A stretch of DNA of 64,000 nt from Manis javanica (taxonomy: Eukaryota; Chordata; Mammalia; Pholidota; Manidae): positions 4,774,001 through 4,838,000 of the forward strand of contig NC_133166.1 of the NCBI RefSeq assembly GCF_040802235.1, in the 5' to 3' direction. The notes under the pieces were generated by a model. That model ran no database searches, was not told the origin of the DNA, and worked only from the letters and a program-made list of their open reading frames with translations. Each line of letters starts with the position of its first letter. The stretch's first letter is position 1. Positions 23,587 through 36,174 of this stretch are shown one piece after another. The position numbers and the translations under genes are program-made.

Positions 23587-24162
23587 CGAGCCCGCCCGCC
23601 AGTCTCGGCGCGGGACGCGGAATCCCCGCTGCTGCGGGGGCCGGGGCTGCGGCTGGGAAAAGTTGGGGCGGACCGCAAGCCGGCGTTAGGCGGGCGGGAA
23701 GTGCGGGTGTGGGGCGGACTCCGGGGGGCAGGAGGAACGCGGTGAGAGGGCGTCCTGGGCGGGAGGCAGAAGGCGGGCGGCCGGGATCCCCGTTTGGGAA
23801 GGCGGGAGACGGGGTCCTCCGCGTACTGGGAGAGAGGGGTGCGCCCAGGGTCTGGGGCTGGAGTGGACAAGTGTCCGGCGGGGTCCCTGCGGTGCAGAGG
23901 GTCGGAGGCGCTACGTGGGGCGAGCACTGGGGGGCCGAGCGCCAGGGCGAGCTGCTGCTACACCGAAGCCCAGTCGGCTTTGCCTCCACCCGCCTCTGTT
24001 GGGGCAGACTCTAAGAGACCCTCTGGCCCAGGCTCGGAGCTGGGGACGCCCCTGGTGTCTGGGGAGCCTGTGGGGAGTTCCCTAAGGGTGGCAGAGGGCT
24101 AAGCATTACTTCCTCTGGCACTTGGCCCCTCCCCGTCGCCGGAGTCACCTCCCAGACTGCAG

Positions 24163-24223
24163 GGCTTTTGTTCTGGGGAAGTTGAGGGACCCCTGAGTGG
24201 ATGAGACATTTAGGGGTTCCAAG
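24163..24223 (+). other. Possible alternative 5' exon
   Basis: An acceptor-like cccagactgcag ends at 24,162, and a strong donor (ccaag followed by gtgagtag) begins at 24,224, bounding 61 nt. The polypyrimidine tract is weak and no frame is coding, so it would be an untranslated exon. This rests on splice-site shape alone. Confidence 0.2.
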
Positions 24224-24611
24224 GTGAGTAGGATCCATCTGCATGACATCATAACTGTCCCCAGAGATGTCTGAAAGCACCGCGGACCTCCTTCACACAC
24301 CCGACCCCTTCCCTCTCCAGTACTGCCATGCACCAGCATTCCCTGTGTTGTGTTAGCAGGTCCCCAAAGCGCAGTTGCCCATCTGCTCACAGGGTCATGG
24401 GTATCCTGAAGGGCTGTAAGACAAGGCCTTTTATTCTCTGGCTGGGGTTGGTTATTTCAGAACAAGTGGTTCTGGAGATGCTAGATACTTTATTAGAACA
24501 ACCTGTGTGGTGCCCCTTGACAATGAAGATGACTCATGCTGGCTTTAAAAAAAAAAAAAAACTTTGTATTCCAGACACAAGTATGCCAGGGCGCTTGTGA
24601 CAGTGTTAGAG

Positions 24612-24735
24612 CTGGAGACCCACACTGTGGGCTTCCTGAGCCCTAGTCCTACATACATTAGCAAGGAATGTGATCTTGGATGAGTCACTTGCCCTCTTGC
24701 CTGCAGTTTTCTTATCTGTGAAAGTGAATATAATG
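24612..24735 (+). mobile_element. MIR SINE fragment
   Basis: gtgatcttggatgagtcact, tgcagttttcttatctgtga and the flanking words follow plus-strand MIR. Confidence 0.75.
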
Positions 24736-25750
24736 AGAGCTAGGCAATCCGATGGAGGCAGGGGTAAGTTTCTGAGGGAGACTGCAATCTTTTTACTTGT
24801 GAGACTAGATCAGCCACACTAAATCAAACTCTGCCTATTTTTATAAGAAATTAGGATGGACTTACAATAAGAAGCAAAAAGCAAAAGAAAACCAAAAACT
24901 AGTAATTGGTACTAGATTTACAGTATGAACCCTGTTATGCAGGTAATTGATGTACATGGCTCTCCCGCTGTCTTTACTATAAAGTTATTAACTGTGTTTG
25001 AAGAAAATTTCCTGTATCAGACCTGTGGACCTGAGTGTTTTATTTTAACATTTAAGCGTGGAGTGGATGCCCACTTGGATTGGTCTTGGGTGCTGCCTTC
25101 CTGGAATTTCATCCCCTGGATCTCTTGTTATAAAACCATAGATTTTCTTCTGTCTGATGGATGCTGGAATCCTCGTACCACTACACTTCTGTCATCTTTT
25201 CCTTTGTGGCTTGAGAAGTGAGCTGTTTCCTCTCTCATCTGGCATTTCTGAATTTCACAGGTTTCTTTTCAAGTGAGTGCAATTAACAGGCAAACAGTGC
25301 ATTAGATGCAGCACATTAAAAATAGCTTGAGGTAATAAATGTGTCTACCCCACCCCTATTCCCCATACTCGTTGGGCAGCCTCTCACTAGAACTTCCCAT
25401 CCCCTGCTGGCTCTCCTGTTTTAGATGCTGAGGGTCATCACAGAGTTGAAAGGATATGGCTGTGCCAAAAGCATATTAATGATCAAGCCATGGTGCTAGA
25501 AGAAGAGGGTTTTTTTGTTTTTTTGTGTGTGTTTTCTTATAACTGAATGCTCCTGTTCTTCTGTTTTCTTCCATTAGTAGCTTTCAAAATCTATACTGGG
25601 TTCGGCCACATCTTTTTAAGTAATCCTTTCTTGTCAGTTTCTTGGAAGCTATAGTTAGTGGTTATCTCTGATTTGAGGTAGTGGTGAAATCATATCCTGT
25701 CCAACAAGGAAAGGCTTAACTAATTAAGTTGAATCTTTAAAATATCTGTA

Positions 25751-25784
25751 GTATATATGTATATATATATGTGTGTGTGTGTGT
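25751..25784. repeat. (TA)n(TG)n microsatellite
   Basis: gtatatatgtatatatatat is followed by about seven TG units. A short compound dinucleotide repeat. Confidence 0.9.
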
Positions 25785-28700
25785 AAATTTTGCTTGAACC
25801 GCGGGCTGCTAAATTGATAAAAATCATGGTGCTAATAATAGCTACCATATGAGCCTCTACCATTTATCAGGAGCTGTGAGGCAAGAAAGCAAACCTCAGG
25901 GCACTGCTCTGTGTTAGCTTGCTGATGATCTTTGAAACCAAATAGTGTTTTGTAATAGTGGGAAAGTAATTTGCAGCTGTCCTGCAGGGTAGTGATATTA
26001 AATGAGATAGTGTATTTGAAAAGCAACAGGTAAACTGTAAAGTGCTGTCCAAACTGGGACAGTATTTTAACATAAGCATTTGGGGACACTGAAATCTTAG
26101 GAATCCATGAATCCTAGTGTCTGATGGGCATGGGTGTATATCCTGAGCCAATTGCCTGACCCCTCTGAGCTCGGTTTCCTTATATGTGAAAATAGGGTAA
26201 TGTCATGGGCCTTAAATTAGATGAGATGTAACTGAATTGCAGAGGGCTCTCAGTCAAGGTTAGCATCCACCCCTTTCTCTCCCTTTGTTCACAGGCACCA
26301 AGGATAATGGGATTGATTAAGTCTCCCAGTAGGGATTGTCCTCAAGGGAAAAAGGCTTTTCAAGTACATTTTTGTACTTATGAATAATTCTTTCAGCTTT
26401 TTTGCCTTCCCATCCAGCCCACAACACACAAAATGAATATTCCAGGCCCTGCAATCAATTCGAAGGAGGGGATTGAACAAAACCCAAAGCCAGAAAGGAC
26501 AAGTCTTTGATAAGTTGAAGATGGATGTAGCTCATTGCCCTTTGCCGGTTTTGTGCCTTTCTTTCCTTTTTTTTATTCATTTCATTGGACTGCAAAAAGA
26601 AAACAAATTTGGGGGTTTTCTAGCTGGAAGATGGCACTGGAAGGACTCTAGTGTGAGGTGGGAGGGCAGGGCAGTTACAGGCTGGGAAGGAGAGAAGGAG
26701 AGGGAGGAGTCGAATCTAACAGAAAAAGCTGGAAAGTTTGGTGTAGGGAAATCTCGGTTAGATGTAGGATTTGGTTAGATATGGGGCCAGTTTCCATCTT
26801 GTCCTATAAAGCTCTCTTTGGGGCTTTGTAGTTTTTGTGCTCCAGGCAGATTTTGACTGGTTGTGGTGGCATTATAAATGAGTTTCCGTAGTAAGTTGTG
26901 TGCTGAAAAGGAAATTAAATTCCAAGAGGGTGTTTGTTGTGACTGATGCCTGAATTTCTCTGAGAATTTTATTACAATTCAGTCAGCCTAGAAAAAAAAA
27001 GTGCTTCTTAGTTCTCTGAAGATATTAATTAAGAAATGGTTTAAAAAAAAGTAGAAGTGTCTCCTTTGTGAGCTTTTGAAATGCAGTCTTCCCAAGTCTT
27101 TGGGACAAATAAGTCCAAACAGTCATAAAGCTATGTATTTTAAAAGCATTATCTCCCCAAAGTAATGTTTTCCTTCTCTTCCTTCCCCTCTTCGCACATT
27201 ATTTTGGTAATGAGTTAATTTTGATTTCTTTCACATTTTGATAGCCTAATTCTTATGCTTTATGGCACTTAATTTTTAGATCTCCGGAAGTACCTTCTTA
27301 TCTGTTGAGCTAATTCATAGTAATGCATTAGGAAGAGGTACTACACGAGGTGGTGATGTGCACAGACTCGGGAACCAGGTTGGAACAGGTAGAGAGTGTT
27401 CTTGCAGGGCTGTGCTCTCTGGAACTTGGATTTAATCGTCACAGCAGCTCTGGAGGTTGATGGTGTTCCTGATGTATGGATGGGCAAATGGGCACAGAAA
27501 CACCTGTGTGTCCACAGCCAGCAAGAGGTTACTGTGTCAGCTGTGGTCTGTGTGGCTCTGAAGTCTTTGCAGGCAGAGGCCGTGCCCTGCCAGGGCTAGA
27601 CACTGTTTTGTAGGCTGGAGTTTTCATTAAGGGAGAGAGGGTCAGGTCTGTATTTTAAAATGGTAACTCCATGGGCTATGTGGAATATGAAATTAGGAGT
27701 AGAAAAATGAGTCCCTTAGAGTAATTGGCAAGATTGATGACAAGGGCTTGAACTTAAGACATTAAGACAGAGACAGTGGTGATGGAGAAAAGGGGATAGT
27801 ACTTAGTCTTTTGGAAATGTGAGTTGAGAAAGGGAGGGATCAAATCTGAACTGATTCTTTTCTCTCCTCATGCCTCCCCACTGCAGTTCTGATACCCCCT
27901 CCACCCCAGGCTGGGTATTGGTGATACCAACTCTGTGTACACAGCAAGCCATCTCTGCAGAAACCAAAACTGCCTCCTTCAGTCTCTTCTGCCAGCTAGA
28001 GAAAGGCCTGAGTAAAACCTGAAAACACCTTCTGCTTTCTTTGCCCACTGCCTAGCCTTGTCATTTCTACTTTCCAGGAGCATCTCAGGATGGAGTTCAG
28101 GTTCCTCAGACCCCATGGAGGGAAATGTTGGTTTGCACATTCAGACTTAAAGCACAAGGTGTCAAAGGGAAGAAGCCCCCATAGAGTGAACCTCCTGGGG
28201 GGTAGTCGGCATCCTGCTGTTCCCTGTGGATGCAGTGGACCCACCAGCAGGTATGGTCCTCGGTTCTGGCTGTTCCCCGATAGCTGATCTGCTTCTAGGT
28301 GGGGGTGACTTTTGGTCGCCAATCATGCAGGTGATTGGTCAGGGAAGGGGAGCGGTGGTGGGTGAGGTCACAGTGGGACCAGCCCTGCGAGGAGGTGAGC
28401 CGTCACTTGAAGGGGGTGCTCTGGTGGATGGAGTCAGAGCAAGGTGAGGGGGTTGGTCCCTGTGGCAGGTGTTCACACATCCCTGTTATGAGATGCACTA
28501 TTGCCACATCAGGAAAGACTGGCTTCATGCCCTCTCCCATAGTCATTGCCAGACTCTGTAATAAATTTGCTTGGGCATCTCTTTTTCAGATTGCACAACA
28601 CCCATGCCCTTCAGATAGTTTGTTCTGGGTTGGCTCAGGCCAGTCGATCAGGTTCTGGCTTTATGTGGGCTGCAACCTCATTGCGAGGAGGCTGAGGGTT

Positions 28701-29955
28701 ACCTTTATTGGACTGCCTGCTTCTTGGCACCCACAGTCACAGCTCATCTCTGCAGTGAGTTACTGCAGAAGACTCAGCTCCCCCACTTTCTGCTTGATGG
28801 TCACCCCATTGCCTCTAAGATGTGACCTGTTTTCCTTGTCCCCAGGGCATCTCTCAGTAGTGCCCCCCCAGCCAGCGGACTGTTAAAGTGCCCAGTGAGA
28901 TTTTCTAGTGCTCTAACCCGGTACCCGTTTTAGTGTGAGAACATTTTTGCGGGGGGATGTTAGCCATCTCTCCTGCCTCTCAAGCACATTGTCCTAGGCA
29001 GAGCCCCTTCGTTGTTTTTCCTTTTGCTTTGTGGTTAGCTGTGTATGTGTTTGGGGTGTGTGTGTGTTTTAATTATTACTGGGAGGCAAAAAGGATATTG
29101 TCAAATGCTTGAATCTACAGAAGTACTGCTGATGGCAAGTAGAAAGAATAATACCTATATGTAGCCAGGATATCACTGATTTATCTCTCCTTTTACCACA
29201 GTGGAGCTGTTTTATTGGCAGAACCATCTGATTTGTATACTGGTTCAGTTTGGATTTCAGCAGTGAGTGTGAAAAGATGCCTGGGCTGACTGCCGAGTGC
29301 AGGGACGGGAGTGAGCGGGCTTCGGGGTTGCCGGGTGTGCCCCCCCACCGCCCTGCGATTCCAGAGTCCAGCATGCTTTTCTCGGGGGAACGGCTCTGCT
29401 GGGGATGGTGGGTGGCCCTCCTTCTGCCGTAGGAAAGGAAATTCTCTCTGAATCCTGGGATTTTGCTACTCTTCTCATCCAATGGGGGTGAGAGGGAGGA
29501 AAGTCTCAGAATATTGAGTTTTGGAGCTGCACAGGTTGAGGGTAGGAGAGGATTGGAGCTTTTACAGGTTTTCCTTGCGTCCCACATTTCCCTTCTTTCC
29601 CATGATTCTGATCTAGCATGTTATCAGCGGCTTCGTAATTGGACTTGAATGTTATCCCTCTCGGGAAGACCTTGGAGCACCAAAACTTGTTCAGGTTGGC
29701 ATGGCAGTTCCACACCAGAAGAATCCTATTTTGGTGGTGGTGATGGTAGTAGTGGGGTGGTGTTTAATCAGTTTAGTTGCTTTTTTCTTCATGAACATAT
29801 TATGTTCTGGCACCCCACCCTCCTATTTGAATAGTGCAGGAGTCCTAAGCAGAAAAAGTTAAGTCCTCTTTCACCTGGCACCATCCCCCATGTACCACCT
29901 CCCGGCTGGGTCCTCGGAAGTAACCAGTTTTAGCGGCTTGGCACACGCCCTGAAG
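25785..29955. other. Unique intronic sequence with scattered MIR
   Basis: No exon is recognised. A plus-strand MIR tail lies at about 26,110-26,240 (ctgagctcggtttccttata), and a probable reverse MIR at 27,420-27,560 (gatgggcaaatgggcacaga). Positions 27,000-27,320 are repeat-free and AT-rich with TTAATTAA-type words. The 183-codon plus frame at 28,335-28,886 and the 172-codon minus frame at 29,069-29,587 show no domain, no splice-site support and unusual Trp/Cys content, so I do not call them. Confidence 0.35.
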
Positions 29956-29959
29956 CTGT

Positions 29960-30345
29960 CCATCAGCATGTGTAGATACAAATGCATACAGCTTTATTTC
30001 TTTTGTAAGCACAAATCTGATGGCATCATTTATATTGTTTCTGTTTTCTCCTTTCACATAATGTATCTTGTAGATTTCGTTATGCATGTAGCGCTTCTCT
30101 CTTCTAATTTGTCTACAAAATATAGTACAGCTGTATCATAATTTATGAGTCAGTCCCCTATTGATAGGCATATAAACTAACTGATTAGTTTTGCTATTAC
30201 ATCCTCATACATACATATTGTTGTGCACATATGCATGTGTTTTTCTAGGAGTGGCATTGGTGTGTCAACGGTTCTACACACTTAAACTGTTACAGCAGTA
30301 CCCACAATGTTCTCTCAAAGGCTGTACTGGCTTAAACTCTGAATA
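29960..30345 (-). mobile_element. Old L1/HAL1-type LINE fragment
   Basis: Reverse-complement LINE words: ctgtatcataatttatgagt, cagtcccctattgataggca, aggagtggcattggtgtgtc. Strongly diverged. Confidence 0.6.
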
Positions 30346-31254
30346 GTGTTATGAGGCTGCCCATTTCCCTGCGGGCTGCCATTCTTCTAGGTGAAAGGAA
30401 TAATGTTTAGTAGACAGTTCTAGACATTGACGTAGACACTGATGACTGGTGAGACTGTGAGACTCGTCATTTGGCCTCTGGGTCCTAGTCGGTGAGTCCA
30501 TACTGACAGTGGAGGATGGGGCAGCCGAGCCCTTGAGGATCAAGTCTCAGCTTCGTGTTGCCAGAGGAGGCATCGTGGTCCTGGAAGCAAGCACTTTGGG
30601 TTTCACTTTCTCTCCGCTTTTCCCTGTGGCTAGAGTACTGTAACAGAACACTTTAATTTTGGTGTAACCTGCCAGAGTATTTCTCTGAACCTCTCCCCCG
30701 AGGAAGCAAGTGTGCGTAAGTAGCATGTTGGGACCCATGTGTTTGCCCTCGGAGGCAGGGATTTGAGACTGGACAGCTGAACTGGGAGAACAATTCAAGA
30801 TTGCATACCAGAAAATCAGGCGCTCTTGCTTTTGGAATAGCTGCCGTGCATTCAGTGAAGCGAGAGTCTGTGTGTGGTGTGTCTTTCCTTCCAGCAGGTT
30901 GACAGTCCCCCCTCCTGGTTTGTGGGACTAGGGACTATTGTGACGGTTTGTCCCTCAGCAGGGTGCTCTTGGAGAAGCCATGGTGTCTTAGAAGATGCTC
31001 TAGGGGCCTGCCCTGGTTGAGGAGGCATCTGGACACCCTCCCAATAGGGCTCCCCTGCGCTGTGCCTGCAGGCTGAGCTGCCGGGGTGCTGAGAAACTCA
31101 GGTTTACTGGAAGACAGTGGCCTTAACCTGCTGTTCAAAACGGGCCAGAAAGAAGGAGTGATGGAGGAGGCAGCCTGGGGTGGTGGAGGGACTCCAGGGC
31201 CCGGCCAAGCTGGGTTCCAGCTCCTACTTGGCCCCTTGTGTTGGTGACAAGGGC

Positions 31255-31405
31255 AAAGCAGCATTTTTCCCCGGGCCTCAGCTTCCTCAGCTGTAAACCG
31301 GGAGTCAGGTCAGGTCAGTGCCTACTGCACAGGGTTGTTGTGAGGATTGAGAACATAATGTTTGTAAAGCTCTCAGTTTATTACCTAATAAGTACTCAGT
31401 AATTA
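31255..31405 (+). mobile_element. MIR SINE
   Basis: cgggcctcagcttcctcagc, ctgtaaaccgggagtcagg, gttgttgtgaggattgagaa, and the tail aataagtactcagtaattat. Confidence 0.8.
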
Positions 31406-32112
31406 TAAATAACTGCTCTTATTTGTGTTCCCTTTCCCTTAAATGTTTTAAAATGCATGGATGCATGTTATATTTGCTATGTATAACAGTGTACATCATT
31501 GTGCATTGACAGTAATGTCGGGGAGAGGAGGTCAAGATGAGGAGCCAACCCAAGGTGGATTGGGACCCATTGGGCAGCAGGAGTAAGGAAGGGCTGAACA
31601 GAGGTCCGGCAGGCGGTCACCAGCTTGCGGGCAAGCTTGCTGTTCTCTTACCAAAGACCTCCTACTGCAAAACCCTGAAGCCCCAAGTGCAGAGACCTTC
31701 CCCTTTTTAGACAGACCCAGTGCTGGGGGTTCCTTAGTACAGCTTCTCCCCTGGGGCTTTGAGGAGCTGAGCAAGGCCCCGAGGTGAAGTCCTTCCCCAA
31801 GCCATGCAGTGGCAGATTCAGAGTGGAGGTGGGGCCAGATTTCTGCCAGGGGCTGCCAATTTCCAGATGTGGGAGAGAGCACTATGTGGTGGTAGGTGCT
31901 TTGTGGAGGCCTGCCAGTTGCTCCTCAGGCCTGAGACGTGGTCCCTGAAGTGCAGAGAGGGAAAGCCAGGCACAGGCAAAGGCGAGGCTGGGATTCACAC
32001 TCAGTCTGCCTGGCTCCAAAGCTTGGACTTTTACCTTCCACCTGGGTGCATTCCTAGCGGTGCTGGTGTCACAACCTGATCACCTGTAATTACACTCTTC
32101 AGAGAGTGATGC

Positions 32113-32115
<3 letters not shown>

Positions 32116-32175
<60 letters not shown>

Positions 32176-32185
32176 CACACACACA
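32116..32185. repeat. (TG)n microsatellite followed by (CA)n arm
   Basis: An uninterrupted TG run of about 59 bp (32,116-32,174) is followed at once by tcacacacacatac, a short CA run of opposite phase. The junction is a small inverted repeat. Confidence 0.95.
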
Positions 32186-33004
32186 TACTTTGTATGATGG
32201 CAAGTTCATTTGAAGTCGCCAGTTTGCTGGCTGAGGGGTCACCCAAACTGGAGGTAAGACTTGCAGGTTGAGCGTGGACATGGCTGTACCCAAGACCTCT
32301 GCTGCAGGCCAGGTCGCCAAGGTGCAGGCGGGGAAAGGAAACCTCACCTTGGGAGCCGAGCTGGTGTGTGCACTTGTCTGCTGGCCTGGGAGGAACAGGG
32401 CCACCCAGCGAGTGCACAGCTTGCAGAGCTCCAGATGCAGAGGCCTGTGACCTGAGTCCATATAATGTGTGTGAACATTAACTGTGCAAATGAGATAATA
32501 GTGGCCTGTGGTTTGAGAGAGATTTCAAAGTAAGGTGTGGTAAGTGCCAAATGTACTGCCCTACATGTAAATGAGTGGAATGGAGACTTCACCTTGGCTC
32601 CAGAGGTCTGAGAAGGCTTCTCAGAAGCAGCCCAAATGAAACCGAGCCTTGCCTGCCCCTTGGAGAGCAGGTGGACATGGCTTCTAGTTTGCAGATGAGA
32701 CCCAGAGGTGAGCTACCTTGTTCAGGCTCATGGCCTCTGGAGAGTGGAGCCTGGAGACTCTCCTTTCTGTCCCTCCAGCCATACCTGTAGTTAGTGATTA
32801 CTGTGTGTCATGGCTACCTAAGGGCTGGCATGGCATTTAGCACCTGGAGGAGCTTGGTATTACTTACCAAATGAATGAACAAGCTCCCAAGTCCATTCCA
32901 GTCCTGGCTTTTCCTTCTCTGAGTAGAACACTAGCATCTCAGTTTTGCCCTCTGGAGGATGGGCATAGCACCACCCCCACCTCCCTTCTAAGCTTTCTTC
33001 ATCC

Positions 33005-33165
33005 ACTTATAATGTGTTCAGCAAATATTTATTGCATGCCTGCTGGGTGCCAGACACTGGTCTATGTGTGGGTCAGTTTGTACTGAGCAAAAGAAGCTAA
33101 AATCCTGTTCTTCTGGGGCTTATTTTCTAGTGAGCAGCAATAGACAATGAATGATTCCAATTCAT
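33005..33165 (-). mobile_element. L2 fragment, left part of a split copy
   Basis: ttcagcaaatatttattgca, cctgctgggtgccagacact, atcctgttcttctggggctt are the L2 3' end in reverse complement. It continues after the MaLR insertion at about 33,455. Confidence 0.75.
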
Positions 33166-33171
33166 GCCATG

Positions 33172-33452
33172 CGTACTGGTTTCCTAGGGCTGCTGTAACA
33201 AAGGACCACATGCTGGATGGCTTAAACCACAGGCATTCATTCTCTTACTGGTCTGGGGCTCTGAGAGAGAATCTGTTCTATGCTTGCTTATAAAAAGACA
33301 CCGGTCTCTGGATTAGGACCCACTCTACCACAATGTGTCCTCATCCAGACTAAATGCATTTGCAAAGACCCATTTCCAAATGAGGTCACATTCCGAGGTT
33401 CCAGGTAGACATGGATTTTGGGAGGATACTGTTCAACCCAGAAGAGCATGTG
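33172..33452 (-). mobile_element. ERVL-MaLR (MLT1-type) LTR inserted in L2
   Basis: Reverse-complement MaLR words: gtttcctagggctgctgtaa, aggaccacatgctggatggc, gacccatttccaaatgaggt, cacattccgaggttccag. It separates two parts of one L2. The middle is shortened relative to a complete LTR. Confidence 0.75.
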
Positions 33453-33454
33453 AG

Positions 33455-33855
33455 GTGGTGGTGACTGCTGAAAAGTGGGGGGAGTGCCAGGGGTGAGGAT
33501 CAAGGCAGGCCTTGCTGAGAAGGTAGTGTTTGAGCTCCCATCAGTAGGAGGGGAGAGGGAAGAAGCTGATGTGTGGAGGGACAGCATTCCAGGCAGAGGG
33601 AACAGCAAATGTGGAAGTCTGGAGGTAGACGTGTGTACCTGCGGGATGGTATAGGGACAGCATGGTTGAAGTCCTGTGTGTGTGCATGCACATGTGTGCA
33701 CTCGAGATAGATGAGGAGGATGTGGGGTCCAGGAAGTATGTGAGGGGATCAAGGAGTCCTTGCCAGCCTTTGTGAAGACTTTGGCCTTTTGCCCCAGTGA
33801 GACAGGAGCCACTGAGGTGGCTGTGAACATGGAGGGAATCAGGTCAGCATGAACC
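33455..33855 (-). mobile_element. L2 fragment, right part of the split copy
   Basis: atcaaggcaggccttgctga, cattccaggcagagggaaca, atgtggaagtctggaggtag and ccagtgagacaggagccact follow L2 upstream of its 3' end. The 195-codon minus-strand frame here (33,288-33,875) is a chance frame through L2 and the MaLR. Confidence 0.6.
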
Positions 33856-33859
33856 AGTT

Positions 33860-36170
33860 CTCTAGGATTTCTCACAAGGGCAGATGGCCGTCAGAGCGCT
33901 ATGCACACCTAGGTAGTTTGCAGCAACCATTTCTCTGCAGTTTCTTTTTTAAGTGTTAGCTATCCACCGCCCTTTCCTATCCGTTCTTTGTCCTTCTAGA
34001 TGCCTTTTCACCCACTGACCTCCCCACATGTAAACCACAAGCATGAAGAAGAGAAAGTGGACAAGTCTGGGGGTGGCTGAGGCTGTCAGGAAGCTCACTG
34101 TGTGTGAGAGACCCGCTGTCAGCTGCTTATTTTCCCCTAGCTCTGGGCCTGCCCGGTGAACACTATGCCCGCTGTTGAGGTGTTTATCTCCCCAGCAGAT
34201 TTAGAAAATGCTGAGGTCAGTGTGCGAGCCAAGCATGTTCGGCTCCCCAGATCTTTCTGTAGGCAAAGTCACTATGCGTGAAAAGAGCTGGGTCAGCTTC
34301 CTTGGGCAGCGGGCCACATTTGGCCTTGAAAATCCGGGGCAGGGAGGGACCTCCAAAAGCACCTGCGGAGAGACTGAGGGAGCTGTCGGGTGGTTGCTGT
34401 GGTCGGGCCCAGGCCCTCAGCACTGCCTTTGTAACTGGCCTACAAAGCTTTGCACACCGTTGTTCCTATTTGCTGCAAGAACGCTTAAGCCTGCCATCTG
34501 AGCATCAGTCATGGGAAGGAAGAAGGAACTCCAGGCAGGGGCTGGCCCTCAGCACGTGGGCCTCGTGGGCTGGGCCTGTGCCGGCTGGGCTGGCGTGGTT
34601 GCTGGGGGATCAGAACTTTGGGCTCCTTGGCGTCATTGCCGAAGGGAAGTCTCCTTAGCTGGCTGACATTTAATTTCCTCTTTGGGCCTCAAAAGGAAAG
34701 GGCTGGACATGTTTGGAAGCAGGGCCCTGGCTCCTTTCCTGCCTCTACCTGCTAGGGTAGGGTCAGGAGCAGCCCATTCCGGGAGGTTATCTCGGGGGCC
34801 ACTGGCACCGTCAAGCCTCTGGGGAGTACTGCTTTGGAAGGTAATTATGTGTAAGCAGAGATGGAAATAGAATTCCAGCACCAGGAGCAGCCGCTCTTGG
34901 GTTGGATTTCAGTAGCTGTGTTGGGTGCCACCCACTTACTCCCTACCCCACCTCCCAAACAGCACACACCTAGACAGAATGAAAGGTATGAAGATTACTA
35001 CCAGCTAGAAAATGAGCATCTAAGATGTGTTTTGTGAGATTGTAATCCCTTCTCCAGAGTTATTCTGGGGGTGCTTCCCCCAGCACATCAAAAGCACTTC
35101 CTGAGAGGCACTGCCTTTCAAGTCGTGCAGCCTTCTCTGCCAGACACTGCAGGAAGTTTTGACTCAGGGAGCCTCCCCAGAAGTCTGGGGTCTGGCCTTG
35201 CGCCAGAGTGGGAGCCAGACGGCCCCAAGTGTTCCCGTGAAATGGCCTTGTCCTGTGCCCAGGGTGGCCTTTGTCTCTGTGCTGACGTGCCCCACGCACT
35301 TAGTAAAAATAAATACCGGTTGGCAGGCAGGCTCAGTGGGATGTAGGCCCTGACTATTTTTTGCTGGGTTCTGAGCAGGCAGCATGCTGTGAGTGAGCTC
35401 AGAGCCCTGCTATCACTGAATTCAGCCCAGTATTGTGACTGCTCTAGGGAAGTTACTTGCCTACCTGGACCTCATTTATCTCATCTTTAACCCCGGGGGT
35501 TGAATGAGCCCCTTTCCCCTTCAGCCCTTTGCATGGATCCCGGGATGAATTTGCCTCCATCTCCCATGGTTACAGCGGGAACTCCTCCAGGGCAGCAGGA
35601 ACATGCGCTCTGTCCTGTGAGCCTGACACATGCAGATCTTGCACAAAGCTTCCTCATGGCCTGAGTCCTGTTGGCTAGACCCCCAGAGCGCTTTGTTGCT
35701 GTGAACTTTGAGGGGGAAAGGAGGAACAGGTGGAAGGGGATTTGGCATTAATCTCCAGCCTGGCTTTGGGGACAGGTGTCTCCCATTGTTCAATGTGAGC
35801 AACTTGTTCCTCTCTCAGGTTTCACACCACTCTTTATCTTGGCCTTGAACAAAGTCCCTTTAGTTCTGGATGTTGTTGTAAGAATTGTTTGTGTAATTAC
35901 TGGTAAGGAAGAAAAGAATGGATCAAGAGTACAGCATAGGAAAAATACTGTAAAGGGTTTTATGTCATTGGTTATCTCTGCATTTTGATATTATATGAGA
36001 TTTTTATAATTGTTTTTTTGGTCATGTTCTGCATTGAGCATGTGTTGTCTTTATAATAAATATTACAATTACTATAAATAATAAATAGCTATTTATTAGG
36101 ATGTAATAGGTGCTAGAGGCTGTAAGATCTTGCCATTACACTCTTACTTAATTCTCACTATGTGAGATAC
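33860..36170. other. Unique intronic sequence, GC-rich in part
   Basis: No exon recognised. A MIR-like fragment lies at about 35,425-35,515. The overlapping frames at 34,208-34,660 (97 and 126 codons) have no recognisable domain and no matching splice pair. Confidence 0.3.
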
Positions 36171-36174
36171 TTTT

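Larger units (their letters stand above)
23035..24000 (+). promoter_or_regulatory. CpG-island promoter
   Basis: This is the only stretch in the window with dense, undepleted CpG, flanked on both sides by ordinary CpG-poor DNA. It contains GC boxes of the ggggcggggc type (for example at about 23,200-23,212, and gggggcgg motifs downstream), no TATA box in a convincing place, and a strong plus-strand splice donor inside it. That is the layout of a TATA-less, dispersed-start promoter of a broadly expressed or developmental gene. Large open frames cross the island on both strands, but they come from scarcity of stop codons in GC-rich DNA and have arginine/glycine/proline/alanine-only composition. 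Direction is inferred from the donor at 23,399. Confidence 0.85.

Noticed and set aside
22744..23989. Long overlapping open frames on both strands (up to about 300 codons) across the CpG island
   Set aside because: All are Arg/Gly/Pro/Ala/Ser-rich, overlap each other in several frames, and follow from rare stop codons in GC-rich DNA. No domain or conserved start context is seen.
24546..24560. A run as a retrocopy tail
   Set aside because: No upstream mRNA-like sequence or target duplication is visible; a MIR lies just downstream.
28335..28886. 183-codon plus-strand frame
   Set aside because: No recognisable domain, high Trp/Cys content and no supporting splice sites or coding-type codon pattern. 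Consistent with chance.
33288..33875. 195-codon minus-strand frame
   Set aside because: It runs through an L2 copy and an MLT1-type LTR, so it is a frame through repeats.
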